64,000 nt of DNA, taken from positions 1 to 64,000 of the forward strand of contig LFKV01000035.1 in NCBI GenBank assembly GCA_001189345.1, given 5' to 3'. The notes below the pieces were generated by a model. That model had not been told where the DNA came from. It did no database searches and saw nothing but the letters and a program-made list of their open reading frames with translations. The stretch is from Candidatus Paraburkholderia kirkii (GTDB lineage: Bacteria; Pseudomonadota; Gammaproteobacteria; Burkholderiales; Burkholderiaceae). Of the stretch, positions 9,271 to 19,534 are shown in pieces. Position numbers and translations under genes: made by a program. Numbering within the stretch: the first letter of the stretch is position 1; each line of letters begins with the position of its first letter.

Positions 9271-10875
9271 TTACGCCGCCACTTCTTCTTCGGCCACTAA
9301 TCGTCTTCCATCGACGCGCGGATCAGATGATCGAACGCGGAGAGCGATGCCTTCGCGCCTTCGCCCACGGCGATCACGATCTGCTTGGCACCGTGGTGAC
9401 GTCGCCCGCGGCGAACACGCCGGGGACCGAGGTCGCGCCCTTCGCATCGACGACGATCTCGCCGTGCTTCGACAACTCGACCGTGCCCTTGAGCCATTCG
9501 GTGTTCGGCACCAATCCGATTTTCGGCACCAATCCGATTTGCACGAACACGCCTTCCAGCTCGACGCGGCGGCTTTCGCCCGTCGCGTGGTCCGTGTAGG
9601 CGAGGCCGTCGACCTTCTTGCCGTCGCCGGAGATTTCCGTGGTCTGCGCCTGTGTGACGACGGTCACGTTCAGCAGGCTCTTCAGCTTCTTCTGCAGCAC
9701 CGCGTCGGCGCGCAGTTCGCGGCCGAATTCGATGAGCGTGACCGCCGAGACGATGCCAGCCAGATCGATCGCCGCTTCCACGTCCGAATTGCCGCCGCCG
9801 ATCACCGCGACGCGCTTGCCCTTGAAGAGCGGGCCGTCGCAGTGCGGGCAGTACGCCACGCCACGCCGCGGCCGCGATACTCGCGCTCGCCCGGCACGTT
9901 GATTTCGCGCCAGCGCGCGCCGGTCGAGAGAATCACGGTTTTCGCCTTCAGCACCGCGCCGCTCGCGAGATGAATCTCGTTCACGCGGCCCGGCACGAGC
10001 TTCTCGGCGCGCTGCACGTCCATCACGTCGACTTCGTAGTGCTTCACGTGCTGCTCCAGCGCCGTCGCGAACTTCGGTCCTTCGGTCTCCTGCACGGAGA
10101 TGAAGTTCTCGATCGCCATCGTGTCGAGCACCTGGCCGCCGAAGCGCTCCGCGACCAGGCCCGTCGCAATGCCCTTGCGCGCCGAGTAGATCGCCACCGC
10201 CGCGCCCGCGGGACCGCCGCCGACGATCAGTACGTCAAACACCGGCTTGCTCGCGAGTTCCTTCGCCGCGCGCTCGGCCGAGCCCGTATCCAGCTTCGCG
10301 AGGATTTCCTTCACGCCGCTGCGGCCCGAGCCGAAGCTTTCGCCGTTGAGGAACATGGTCGGCACGGCCATCACCTGGCGCGCCTCGACTTCCTGCTGGA
10401 AGAGCGCGCCGTCGATCGCGACGTGCCTGATGCGCGGATTGATGAGCGCCATCATGTTCAGCGCCTGCACGACTTCCGGGCAGTTCTGGCACGACAGCGA
10501 GAAGTACGTCTCGAATTCGAAATCGCCTTCGAGATTGCGGATCTGCTCGATGGTGGCGTCGTCGAGCTTCATCGGGTGGCCGCCGGTTTGCAGCAGCGCC
10601 AGCACGAGCGACGTGAATTCATGGCCCATCGGAATGCTGGCGAACCGGATGCCCGCGGGCTTGCCCGGCTCGCCGATGGTGAACGACGGACGGCGCGCGC
10701 CGGCGTCCTCTTTCTCGACGACGCTGATCCGCGTGGACAGCGAGGCGATGTCGTCGAGCAGGCCTTTCAGCTCGCGCGACTTGTCGCCGTCGTCGAGGAA
10801 GGCGACGAGTTCGATCGGCCGGGTGAGCTTTTCCAGATACGCTTTCAACTGATTCTTGAGGTTGGCGTCGAGCAT
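9271..10875 (-). pseudogene. ahpF: Alkyl hydroperoxide reductase subunit F, frameshifted
   Basis: AhpF is the flavin disulfide reductase that recharges AhpC with NADH electrons. From the ATG ending at 10875 the N-terminal thioredoxin-like domain ([10 protein letters not shown] redox Cys pair) and FAD domain ([22 protein letters not shown]) read without interruption to [11 protein letters not shown] frameshift then falls just before the catalytic Cys pair AYCPHCDGP. The NADH domain ([19 protein letters not shown]) follows in a second frame. A further shift near 9405 precedes [16 protein letters not shown], and the last codons (VAEEEVAA, ending at 9271) need one more. A perfect 18-base tandem duplication doubles IGLVPx. 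The neighbouring ahpC is also broken. Confidence 0.9.
9504..9539 (+). repeat. Perfect 18-base tandem duplication inside ahpF
   Basis: The unit at 9504-9521 is repeated exactly at 9522-9539. In protein it turns IGLVPNTEW into [15 protein letters not shown], an in-frame insertion of six residues in the NADH domain. Confidence 0.95.
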
Positions 10876-11037
10876 GGCGATGTCCGTTCCTTGACTGGGG
10901 TACGACAGACGCGTCGCGCCGCGGCGCTGCGGAAATCGCAGCGCCGGACGAACACGTTTTTCCTGGGGCTGGGGCGAACCTGCCGCTGAACTGCGGCAGG
11001 TCCGATGCGACTCGCAAAGAGCGCGGAGAGCCGGGAC

Positions 11038-11600
11038 TTAGATCTTGCCGATCAGGTCGAGCGACGGGGTCAGCGTTTCGGCGCCCAGCGTCCGCTTGGT
11101 GGGGCAGACTTGACCCGGGTTCTTGGCGATGTACTGCGCAGCCTGAACCTTGCGGAGCAGCTCGCCCGCGTCGCGGCCGATACCGTTGTCGTGGATTTCG
11201 CACAGCTTGATCTCGCCTTCCGGGTTGATCACGAACGTGCCGCGCAGCGCCAGGCCTTCTTCCTCGATCAGCACGTCGAAATTGCGCGAGATCGCGAGCG
11301 TCGGGTCGGCGAGCATCGGATACTTGATCTTCTGGATCGTGTCCGACGTGTCGTGCCACGCCTTGTGCGTGAAGTGCGTGTCGGTCGAGACCGAGTAGAT
11401 TTCCACGCCGAGCTTCTTGAACTCTTCGTAGCGGTCAGCCAGGTCGCCCAATTCGGTCGGGCACACGAACGTGAAGTCGGCCGGATAGAACACGAACATC
11501 GACCACTTGCCCTTCAGGCTTTCATCGGTGACGGCCGTGAAATCGCCATTGTGGTAGCGGTTGCTTTGAACGGCTTGACTTGGCTGTTGATGATGGGCAT
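11038..11600 (-). pseudogene. ahpC: Alkyl hydroperoxide reductase subunit C, N-terminal frameshift
   Basis: A typical 2-Cys peroxiredoxin: peroxidatic Cys in [15 protein letters not shown], resolving Cys in [17 protein letters not shown], ending DLIGKI. The expected start, [15 protein letters not shown], lies at the ATG ending at 11600. After residue 15 the frame shifts; one missing base would restore the usual [19 protein letters not shown] segment. The part from about residue 47 onward is an undisturbed frame, but its first ATG would delete the N-terminal strands. It pairs with the broken ahpF 160 bases downstream, so the main alkyl peroxide defence appears lost. Confidence 0.88.
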
Positions 11601-11673
11601 TACCAGGTTCCTCTTTTGGAGTGGTGTTGAAGAAGTAAGTTAACTATACATGAAAACTATCTATATTGCTAAT

Positions 11674-11721
11674 TGGATTGATTTTATTGTGAAGATAGGC
11701 CGGGGCTATCGAGCTGATATT
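11674..11721 (-). promoter_or_regulatory. OxyR-like binding site upstream of ahpC
   Basis: The OxyR pattern is ATAG, seven bases, CTAT, seven bases, ATAG, seven bases, CTAT. Here TTAT (11685-11688), ATAG (11696-11699), CTAT (11707-11710) and ATAT (11718-11721) keep the seven-base spacing exactly, with two perfect blocks and two three-of-four blocks. The site lies about 100 bases upstream of the ahpC start, followed by AT-rich promoter-like sequence. OxyR control of ahpC is established in many proteobacteria; here it is inferred from the pattern. Confidence 0.6.
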
Positions 11722-11818
11722 TCGCGTTTTCCCGCATGAGGCACCGCGCTTGCATGCGCGTCGTCGTTTTTCTTCGCGGGAGGTGGCGGCTTTCACCTTC
11801 ATTTCAACAGGAGGCGTT

Positions 11819-12514
11819 ATGAAAATCGGAATAATCGGAGCCGGGAATATCGGCTCCGTGCTGGCATTGCGATTCGGCGAAAACGGGCACCAGGTGCGCA
11901 TCGCCAATTCGCGCGGGCCGGCGCCGCTCGCCGACGTGGCGCGGGAGACGGACGCGACGGCCGTCGGGGCGCGCGAAGCGGTGAAGGATGCGGATGCCGT
12001 CGTCGTCACGATTCCCGAGGCGAAAGTGCCGAATCTGCCGAAGGATCTGTTCGCGGGCGTGCCGGCGAACGTCGTCGTGATCGACACCGGCAACTACTAT
12101 CCGCAGCAGCGCGACGGGCGCATCGAAGGCATCGAGAAGGGCGTGCCGGAGAGCCGCTGGGTCGAGCAGCAGATCGGCCGGCCGGTCGTGAAGGCGTTCA
12201 ACAACATCTATGCGGATCACCTGCGCAATCGCGGCAAGCCCGCGGGCACGGCCGGGCGCATCGCGTTGCCGGTCGCGGGCGACGATGCGAAGGCGAAGGC
12301 CGTGGTCATGAAGCTCGTCGACGAAATCGGCTTCGATCCCGTCGACGCGGGCGGGATCGACGATTTCTGGCGCCAGCAGCCGGCCACGCCGGTCTATACG
12401 GCCGATTTCGACGCCGCCGGCGTGCGCGCGGCGCTGCAGAAGGCCGATCCGGTGCGCAAGCCCGAGTGGCGCGCCACGGACAGGAGTCCGGGCACGTTCG
12501 AGAACCCGGCCTGA
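11819..12514 (+). CDS. NADPH-dependent F420 reductase-family oxidoreductase (NAD(P)-binding)
   Basis: An intact 231-residue Rossmann-fold protein. The start at 11819 is preceded by a clear AGGAGG at 11809-11814. The N-terminus MKIGIIGAGNIGSVLALRFG is the dinucleotide-binding loop, followed by VRIANSRGP (typical phosphate-recognising Ser-Arg) and VVVTIPEAKVPNLPKDL. The conserved VVKAFNNIYADHL and a C-terminal DAGGIDDFWRQQPATPVY match the F420-dependent NADP oxidoreductase/NpdG-like family. In beta-proteobacteria such proteins are usually NADP reductases of unknown substrate rather than true F420 enzymes. It is divergent from ahpC. Confidence 0.82.
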   Translation: MKIGIIGAGNIGSVLALRFGENGHQVRIANSRGPAPLADVARETDATAVGAREAVKDADAVVVTIPEAKVPNLPKDLFAGVPANVVVIDTGNYYPQQRDGRIEGIEKGVPESRWVEQQIGRPVVKAFNNIYADHLRNRGKPAGTAGRIALPVAGDDAKAKAVVMKLVDEIGFDPVDAGGIDDFWRQQPATPVYTADFDAAGVRAALQKADPVRKPEWRATDRSPGTFENPA

Positions 12515-12715
12515 AGCGGTCGAGCGCAGCGCCGGGGGAAGAAGCGAAACGTGGAACACCGGTACGGATAAGCGCGGGAACAGGCGCGCGCCGTGCGACA
12601 ATCTGCAAACTTTCCCGATGGGCTTTAACATGACATCCCGGGCTGGCGCTGTCGGACGCGTAGAGACGCGATCGATCGCGCCGCCGTCCGGCGTCGTGGA
12701 CTCGCTGATTGACCT

Positions 12716-13384
12716 ATGAAAACCGCTTCTCCCCCGCAGGACGTGCAGGCCCCGCAACACCGCTTCGGCGAATGCGCCGAGTGCGCGGACGTCGAGCTCG
12801 TGGCGACCGCTACCATCCCGACTCGCTACGGCACGTTCGATTCCTACGTCTATCGCGTGAAGCATACGGACGTCGAGCACATCACCTTCGTCATGGGCGA
12901 CGTGAGCAACGGCGAATCGGTTCTGACGCGCCTGCATTCCGAATGCGTGACGGGCGACGTGTTCGGCTCCTACCGCTGCGACTGCGGGGAGCAGCTCGAT
13001 CTGGCGCTGCGCTATATTGCCGCGGAGAATCGCGGCATTCTCCTGTATCTGCGCGGGCACGAAGGACGCGGCATCGGGCTTGCGAACAAGATCCGCGCGT
13101 ACGCGCTGCAGGAGCAGGGGCTCGATACCGTCGATGCGAACCTGCACCTCGGTCTTCCCGACGACGCCCGCGAGTACGACTCCGCCGCCGCGATCCTGCG
13201 CGCGATGAACGTGAAGTCGGTGCGTCTGATGAGCAACAATCCGTCGAAGTTCGACACGCTGCTCAAGCACGACATCCCCGTATGCGAACGCGTCGCGCTC
13301 GCCATTCCCATGCGCGAGGAAAACGAGCGCTACATCAAGACCAAGCAGGTGCGCTTCGGTCACTACTTCGACGAGAACGAATAA
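12716..13384 (+). CDS. ribA: GTP cyclohydrolase II
   Basis: The first enzyme of riboflavin synthesis, opening the GTP ring with loss of formate and pyrophosphate. The 222-residue protein has the zinc ligands in [20 protein letters not shown] and the catalytic [18 protein letters not shown], then [18 protein letters not shown] near the C-terminus. It is a stand-alone RibA without the DHBP synthase half. The N-terminus has about 25 variable residues before the conserved core. The gene is intact among decayed neighbours, as expected for an essential cofactor pathway. Confidence 0.92.
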   Translation: MKTASPPQDVQAPQHRFGECAECADVELVATATIPTRYGTFDSYVYRVKHTDVEHITFVMGDVSNGESVLTRLHSECVTGDVFGSYRCDCGEQLDLALRYIAAENRGILLYLRGHEGRGIGLANKIRAYALQEQGLDTVDANLHLGLPDDAREYDSAAAILRAMNVKSVRLMSNNPSKFDTLLKHDIPVCERVALAIPMREENERYIKTKQVRFGHYFDENE

Positions 13385-13435
13385 CCCGCTCGACGCGTCG
13401 CGCGGCGAGCAACCGCGCCCCGGATCTGACGCCGC

Positions 13436-13998
13436 TCAGCGCGCGTCGTGGAAGATCACGCCGAGCATATGCCGCCGCCCCGCGCGCAGGCGGCTCACCC
13501 CATACCGCATGTTCACGCGATACGGCCCGCGCGCGCCTTGCACCGGACGGTGATGCACGGCGAAGAATACCGCATCGCCCTGCGCGAGCGGCACGACTTC
13601 CGCGCGCGACTGCATGCGCGGACGCTGCTCCGTCATGACGAACTCGCCGCCCGTGAAATCGCGGCCGGGCGCCGAAAGCAGAATCGCCATCTGAATCGGA
13701 AAGACGTGTTCGCCGTACAGATCCTGATGCAGGCAGTTGAAATCGCCGGGCAGGTAGCGCGGAGGAGCGGCGTCGGGCGCGCCTGTTCCGCGCGATGACA
13801 TCGTTCGATGAACGCCGCATGCTCCCGCGGATAGCGCGTCCCGATGCGCATCGCCTCGTTCCAGCGATCGGCGATCGGCGCGAGATGCGGGTACGCCGCG
13901 CGCCGCACGTTTGAGCGGTAGGCATGAGGATTCTCCACAATGAGGGCTCTGCGGCCCGGCAGGGACGAGGGTGCCCCGAAGGTGCCGAAGATCAGCAA
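13436..13998 (-). pseudogene. 2OG-Fe(II) oxygenase, N-terminus lost and frameshifted
   Basis: The C-terminal half reads well: NCLHQDLYGEHVFPIQMAIL with the iron-binding His-x-Asp, TGGEFVMTEQRPRMQSRAEV, then VFFAVHHRPVQGARGPYRVN and a terminal LGVIFHDAR. Upstream, a second frame gives YPHLAPIADRWNEAMRIGTR and EHAAFIERCHRAEQARPTPL, with a frameshift near 13780. The first 70-80 residues usual in this Burkholderia oxygenase family are replaced by unrelated sequence containing a 16-base tandem duplication. The substrate of the family is not known to me. It lies tail to tail with ribA. Confidence 0.75.
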
Positions 13999-14021
13999 GC
14001 CGAGTGATCAGCAAGCCGAGT
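13990..14021 (+). repeat. Perfect 16-base tandem duplication
   Basis: GATCAGCAAGCCGAGT at 13990-14005 is repeated exactly at 14006-14021, in the non-coding remnant between the oxygenase and helicase pseudogenes. Confidence 0.95.
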
Positions 14022-14048
14022 GCCCGCGAACGGACCGCCCGCGCGCGG

Positions 14049-16356
14049 TCAGGCGCCGGCGTTCGCCGAATCGCGCAAGCGCCGCACCTTGATCTGCCAC
14101 CATGCGGGCAAGAGACGCCGCACCTCGGCGCGGGTGAAGCGGTCGTCGATCAGATGAGAACGCCTCGGTCGAGCGGCCCGCGGATCACGCGCCCGGCCGC
14201 CTGCACGACTTTCTGCTGCAGGCCGGGAAAAAGATACGCGTAGGCGTGCCTTCGCCGAACGCCTCGTGCATGCAGGCTTTCATCTGCTGGTTGACGGGGA
14301 TTCAGCGGCGGCAGGCCGAGCGTCGCGACGAACGCGCCGATGAGCCGCGTGCCGGGGAGATCAACCGCCTCGCCGAACGCACCGCCCAGCACCGCGAAGC
14401 CGACGCCGCGCCCATCCGGAACGAAGCGCGCGGGGAACTCGCGTTGCGCCGCCTCGCTCATCGCGCGCGACTGCTGCCAGCACGGAACCGACGGATGGCG
14501 CGCCGCGAGCGCCGCCGCAACCTGCTCGAGATGCTCGAAGCTGCTCGAAAAGCTCAGGTAATTGCCTTCGGCGCGAAAGAACTGCGCGGCGATGAGATCG
14601 GCGATGCGCGCCACCGAGGCCTCGCGGTCGCGATAGCGCGTGGAGACATCGGCGATCGCGTGCACGTCGAGTTGCTCGGCGCTGAACGGCGACTCGACGT
14701 CGACGCGCACGCTCGACGCCGGCAGCCCGAGCGTATCGGTGTAGAGGTGTAGAAGTGCGCGGGCGTGAGCGTCGCGGAAAACAGCGCGACGCTGTGGGCG
14801 CTGGCGAAACGCGGCGCGAGATGCGGTGCCGGGATTACGTTGCGCAGGCACAGCGTGGCAGGTCGCTTCTTCGCGCTGAAACCCGTGCCGCCGAGCGTGA
14901 CGTCGAAGATCGAGTGCGAACCGAAACGCTCCGCGATGCGCGTGAAATGCACGGCATCGAAATAGAAGCGCAAGGTTTCCGGTGTGAACGCGTCAGGCTA
15001 CTCGCCGAGCATTTCCGTCATCTGCGAGACGGCCTGGCCGAGCGCGGTCAGGAAGCGCGCGGGCGGCTCCGCGTAGGCCATGTATTCGGCGCCCGTCTCG
15101 TGCTGATTGCGCGCCATCTCGTTCCAGCTTCGCGCGACGCGCCCGAGCGTCTTTCCGAGCGATGCGGGCGCGCCGCGGCGCATCGCGTTGAAGCCGGCCT
15201 GGTCGAGCGTCGCGGAGTACATGCCGCGCGCGCGTTCGACCAGGTTGTGCGCTTCGTCGACCAGCACCGCCACGCGCCAGCGGTTCGCTTCGGCGAGCGC
15301 GAAGAGCATCGCGCTCGAATCGAAGTAGTAGTTGTAATCGCCGACGATCACATCGCTCCAGCGCGACAGTTCCTGGCTCAGATAGTACGGACAGACTTCG
15401 TGCGTCCGCGCGACCTCCGCGATCGACGCGCGATCGAGCTGCGGGCGTCCGAGCGCGGCGGCACGCGCGGCGGGGAGACGATCGTAGAATCCGCGCGCGA
15501 GCGGACACGATTCCCCGTGACACGCGCGGTCGGGATATTCGCAAGCCTTGTCGCGCGCGACGAGCTCGACGACGCGCAAAGGCCGCGCGGCGAGCGCCGT
15601 CAGCGCATCGAGCGCGAGCTGCCGTCCGGCGCTCTTCGCCGTGAGAAAGAAGATCTTGTCGAGCCGCTGCCCGGGCCACGCTTTCAGCAGCGGAAAGAGC
15701 GTGCCGAGCGTCTTGCCGATGCCCGTCGGCGCCTGCGTGGCGAGGCAGCGTCCCGACACCGCCGAGCGATAGACCGCTTCGGCGAGCGCGCACTGTCCCG
15801 GACGGAAATCCGCGTGCGGAAACGCGATTGCCGCTCGGTGTTCCAGCTCCTGCCGCGCCCAGGCGATGAAGCGCTCGCACTGGTCCTCGAAGTGCACGGC
15901 GAGGGCGCTTGCCGTGTGCGTTTCGACGAGCACGCTTTCCGTCTGACCGACGACATCGAAATACACGAGCGCGATCTCGATTGCGTCGAGACCGAGCTTG
16001 CGGCACATCAGATGTCTGTACACGCGCGCCTACGCCCAGTGCAGATGCCGATGGTTCCGCGGCATGGAGTCGAGCTTGCCGCGATACGTCTTGATCTCTT
16101 CGAGCCGGTTGAGTGCGGGATCGTAGCCGTCGGCGCGGCCGCGTACGCGCAGCGGACCGTGCTCTTCCGAGAGCAAAATCTCCTTCAGATATCCCGCCGG
16201 CCGCCGGCTCGTGACCGTGACGTGGCCCGCGACGCCTTCCTACGCGCTCGGCGTGGGTGTGAAGCGCAGATCGAGGTCGCCTTGCTTCGCCGTGAATTCG
16301 CACAGCGCGCGCACGGCGACGGTGTAGGCAGGCTCACATTCTGTATGCATGTACAT
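14049..16356 (-). pseudogene. DinG/XPD-like helicase with nuclease-type N-terminus, three amber stops and frameshifts
   Basis: A superfamily 2 DNA helicase of the XPD/DinG kind. From the ATG ending at 16356 one frame reads through a PD-(D/E)xK-like segment (RGRADGYDPALNRLEEIKTY), Walker A APTGIGKTLG, four Cys of an iron-sulfur domain (CEYPDRACHGESC, later CPYYL), and VLVDEAHNL. It contains in-frame TAG codons at 16240-16242, 16030-16032 and 14998-15000. Homologous context (HWA-stop-ARVY, normally Gln) suggests CAG-to-TAG for at least one. An 8-base tandem duplication at 14738-14753 then shifts the frame. Helicase motif VI (QAAGRVIRGPLDRGVL) follows, with one last shift before the end at 14049. 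Confidence 0.88.
14738..14753 (+). repeat. 8-base tandem duplication causing a helicase frameshift
   Basis: GGTGTAGA occurs twice in succession. Removing one copy restores the conserved reading AHFYTDTLGLPASSV on the minus strand, so this duplication is directly the frameshifting lesion. Confidence 0.9.
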
Positions 16357-16522
16357 TAGTTTAGCATGCGGATATCGGCGTCAGCACGCCCGTTGCGCGG
16401 GGCAAACGGACGTGGTGTGGCCGGGCGCTCGCGAGCACGCCTGTGTCGGCGATCCGGCCGAAAAGAAAAGCATCGCTCGGGCGGGCGGTTCGGATCCATC
16501 CTCTCCGTCCGCGCCACGTGCA

Positions 16523-18571
16523 TCAAAAGTCGGAGCGAACGGTCAGCATCAGGTTGCGACGCTGGCCAAACTCGCTATAAAAAAGTTTCCCGGCGGACGA
16601 ATGTAGTAGTCGCGATTGAAGATGTTGTTCAGATTGAGCGACGCCTGCAGGTGCTTGTTGAACTGATAGCCGACCTGTGCATTGAAGATCGCGTAGGCGC
16701 CCTGTTCCACGCCGCGCGAGATGCGTGTCTGCGCCAGCACGCCACCGCCCACCGAGAAGCCGCGCAACGCGCCCTGCGAGAACCGATAGTTCGTCCACAG
16801 CTTGAACAGATGCATTGGGATCGGTGCCCGTGGTCAGGTCGGGCTGATCGTTCTCGTAGTTCACGTTGAGATACGTATAGCCTGCGTAGACATTCCAGTC
16901 TGGCAACGGCTGGCCGGCCACTTCGAACTCGAAACCCTCGCCCGTCGATTTACCGCCCGCGATCGAGCCGGTCGGGTTGTTCGGGTCTGTGATCGCGCGA
17001 TTGTTGTCGTTGATGTGGAACAGCGCCACCGTGGTTGTCACGCGGTTGTCCAGGAAGCTGCTTTTCAGGCCGACTTCGTATTGCTCGCCCGAGCGCGGCG
17101 GCAAGAGGCCGCCGGTGTAGGTCAACGCGGTCTGCGCGGTCAGGAAGCGCGAGTAGCTCGCATAAGCCGTCAGCGAGCGCGTGATGTCGTACACCAGCCC
17201 GGCGCTCGGCAGGAAACGGTGGTTGACCTGGGCTTACGTGTCCCAGTCCGCGACGGCTGGAATCGTCGATTGCGACTGCTCCTGCAGGAACGCCTCGCGC
17301 GCGCCCAGCACGAGCGTCAGTGGTGTCAGCAATTTGATGCGGGCCTGCGCATAGATGCCGTATTGTTCGGTACGATTGTTCGACCCGAACGTGAACGGCA
17401 CGTCGGTTTTCGGCACCGCGTTCGGATCGAAAAGACTGAAGGTCTGTCCATCGAACGGGCCGTTCAGCGCGACGAAACCCGAATCCGCCGAGCCGGTCAG
17501 CAGCGAGTAGTTCGCGCCGACAGTCAGCGTGTGGGTCTGGCCGAACGCGTGAATCGGACCCGTCACGCTGGTATCCGCACCCCACCAGTTGTATGTGTTG
17601 CGCTGACGCTGCTTGCCGTAGTAAGTCAGGCCGTCCGCCGTCGCGCCGGGGCCGGCGTACGCGTAATCCGCCTTCGTGAGCTCATGACGATAGAACAGCG
17701 TCGTCTGCGATTTCCAGCCGTTCTCGAAGCGATGCACGAGGCTGCCGTTGACTTCCTCCAGCGAGGTATAGGAGTAGTTCCAGCTCGGGCTGAAGTTCTG
17801 CGTGTACGAACTCTGCACGCGGCCGAGCAGATTGCCGTCCGCATCGGTGACGCCGCTCGCGCCGCAGTCGAGTCCATTGATCGGATTGATCTGATAACCC
17901 GCCGACAGTGACAGCGTGGTGCGCGGATCGAAATCGTAGTCGAGTGCGCCGTAGGCCATTACTTCTTTCTGGCGCGTGCGGTCGACGGATTGCAACGCGT
18001 CGCTGCCGACGATTACCGCGCGGCCGCGCAACGAGCGGTCCTTGTTGAGCGGGCCGGTCACGTCGATCATCTGGCGCACGCTGCCGAACGAGCCGATCTG
18101 CGTTTCGGTCGAGACATGAAAGGTGTCCTGCGGGCGCTTGCGCACGAGATTCACCGTGCCGCCGGGGTCCGTCACGCCGTCCATTACGCCGGACGGACCG
18201 CGCAGCACTTCGATACGGTCGTACATCGCGAGATCGAACTGTTGCAGGTACTGCAGACCGCTCACCATCGACAAGCCGTCGAACTGGATGCCGAGGAAAT
18301 TGCCCCGCGCCTTGTAGTAGGCCGTGCCGTCGCCGTAATCGACCGACTGCACGCCTGTCACGTACTTCAACGCATCCTGAATCGTCGTCAGATTCTGGTC
18401 GTCCATGCGCTGGCGCGTCAGCACCGACACGGATGCCGGAATTTCCCTGATGCTCTGCTCGGTCTTGCCCGCGACCGTCGCCATGCGGCCTGAGTACGAA
18501 CCACTGCCGGTGGTCGCATCGGGTGTCGCGTTCACCTCCACCGCCGGCAGCGCGCTGTTCGACGATGCCGC
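16523..18571 (-). pseudogene. TonB-dependent siderophore receptor, signal peptide lost, stop and frameshifts
   Basis: An outer-membrane ferric-siderophore receptor of the FpvA/FhuE type. Mature-like sequence begins ASSNSALPAVEVNATPDATT with no start codon or signal peptide; an in-frame stop lies only a few codons upstream. The plug domain reads well (IREIPASVSVLTRQRMDDQN, YDRIEVLRGPSGVMDG), and the barrel continues to VADWDT and an in-frame TAA at 17234-17236. The same frame then resumes (VNHRFLPSAGLVYDITRSLT). Shifts near 16815 and 16580 precede NLNNIFNRDYYIRP and the terminal RRNLMLTVRSDF. A Fur-box-like sequence lies 5 bases beyond the residual N-terminus, so a deletion removed the 5' coding end. 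Confidence 0.87.
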
Positions 18572-18575
18572 GTCC

Positions 18576-18594
18576 TATAATGAGAAGCATTCCT
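18576..18594. promoter_or_regulatory. Fur-box-like site
   Basis: TATAATGAGAAGCATTCCT agrees with the 19-base Fur consensus at 13 of 19 positions by hand count, including the central AATGA...CATT dyad. It stands immediately upstream of the truncated siderophore receptor, the expected place for iron control. Confidence 0.5.
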
Positions 18595-18738
18595 GCTTGA
18601 GGCGACGAATCGGCGCGAAACCTTGCCAGGAAAGGAGAATAGCCGTTCACCTCGCCGAAAGGCCGACATCGGATAACGAATTTTGGACAATATGACGCCA
18701 TTTCTCGACATGCGCCGGCACGCCGCGCGCGGGCCGCA

Positions 18739-19525
18739 ATGAAGGAATTCCTGCTCCGCCAGTACCCGATGACGCGCCGCCCGCTGCCGCGTCAGGTCAC
18801 CGCCGCCGTCACGCCTTTCCGGCATGGCGAGCGGGTGAGCTGGCATCAGCATCGGCACAGGCAACTGGTATTCGCGGTGCGCGGCGTCGTGCGCGTGCTG
18901 ACGCCGACGCGCACGTGGACGCTGCCGCAATCGCGCGCGCTGTGGTTGCCGTCGGATATCGATCACGAACTGCACGCAATCGGCGACATCGATCTGTGCA
19001 GCGTCTATCCTCGAACCCGAGGTCTTTCCGTGGAGCTGGCGCGAGCCGGCGGTACTCGCCGCGCCACCGCTGCTGCGCGAGCTCGCGCTCGTACTGAGCG
19101 CGGGCGGCGACGACTACGCGCCGGGCAGCCGCGCGGCGTTATCGGCGCCGCTGCTGCTGAAAGTGCTCGCCGATTCCGAAGCCATGCAGGAACCCGGCGT
19201 CCCCTTGCCGTGCGACGAACGGCTCCTGAGAATCTGCGAGCACATGATGAATGCGCCGGCGTCCGAGCAATCGCTCGATTTCTGGGGCGAGCAGTTCGGC
19301 GCGAGCGGACGCACGCTCGCGCGGCGCTTCAAGCTGGAAACCGAGTTGACGTTCGGCGCGTGGCGTCAGCAGATGCGTGTAGCCGAGGCGATGACGCGCC
19401 TGGCGCTCGGACAGTCGGTGGCGCGCGTGTCGGCGGATCTGGGATACAGTACGGTGAGCGCGTTCATCATCATGTTTCGGCAGGTCACGGGCGAGTCGCC
19501 GCAGCGGTATCTCGCGAGCAAATAA
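18739..19525 (+). pseudogene. AraC-family regulator, one frameshift
   Basis: The N-terminal cupin half starts at 18739 (KEFLLRQYPMTRRPLPRQVT, SWHQHRHRQLVFAVRGVV) and runs to DIDLCSVY. One extra base near 19012 shifts the frame; the next frame continues LEPEVFPWSWREPAVLAAPP. It goes on to the double helix-turn-helix domain (FGASGRTLARRFKLETELTF, ARVSADLGYSTVSAFIIMFR) with a normal end. The position between two siderophore transport loci suggests an iron-uptake activator, an inference from context. Only this single lesion was found. Confidence 0.82.
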
Positions 19526-19534
19526 GAACGCGGC

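Noticed and set aside
14049-16356. Recoding of TAG as an amino acid
   Set aside because: Other intact genes in the window do not use internal TAG, and the helicase gene also has frameshifts, so nonsense decay is simpler.
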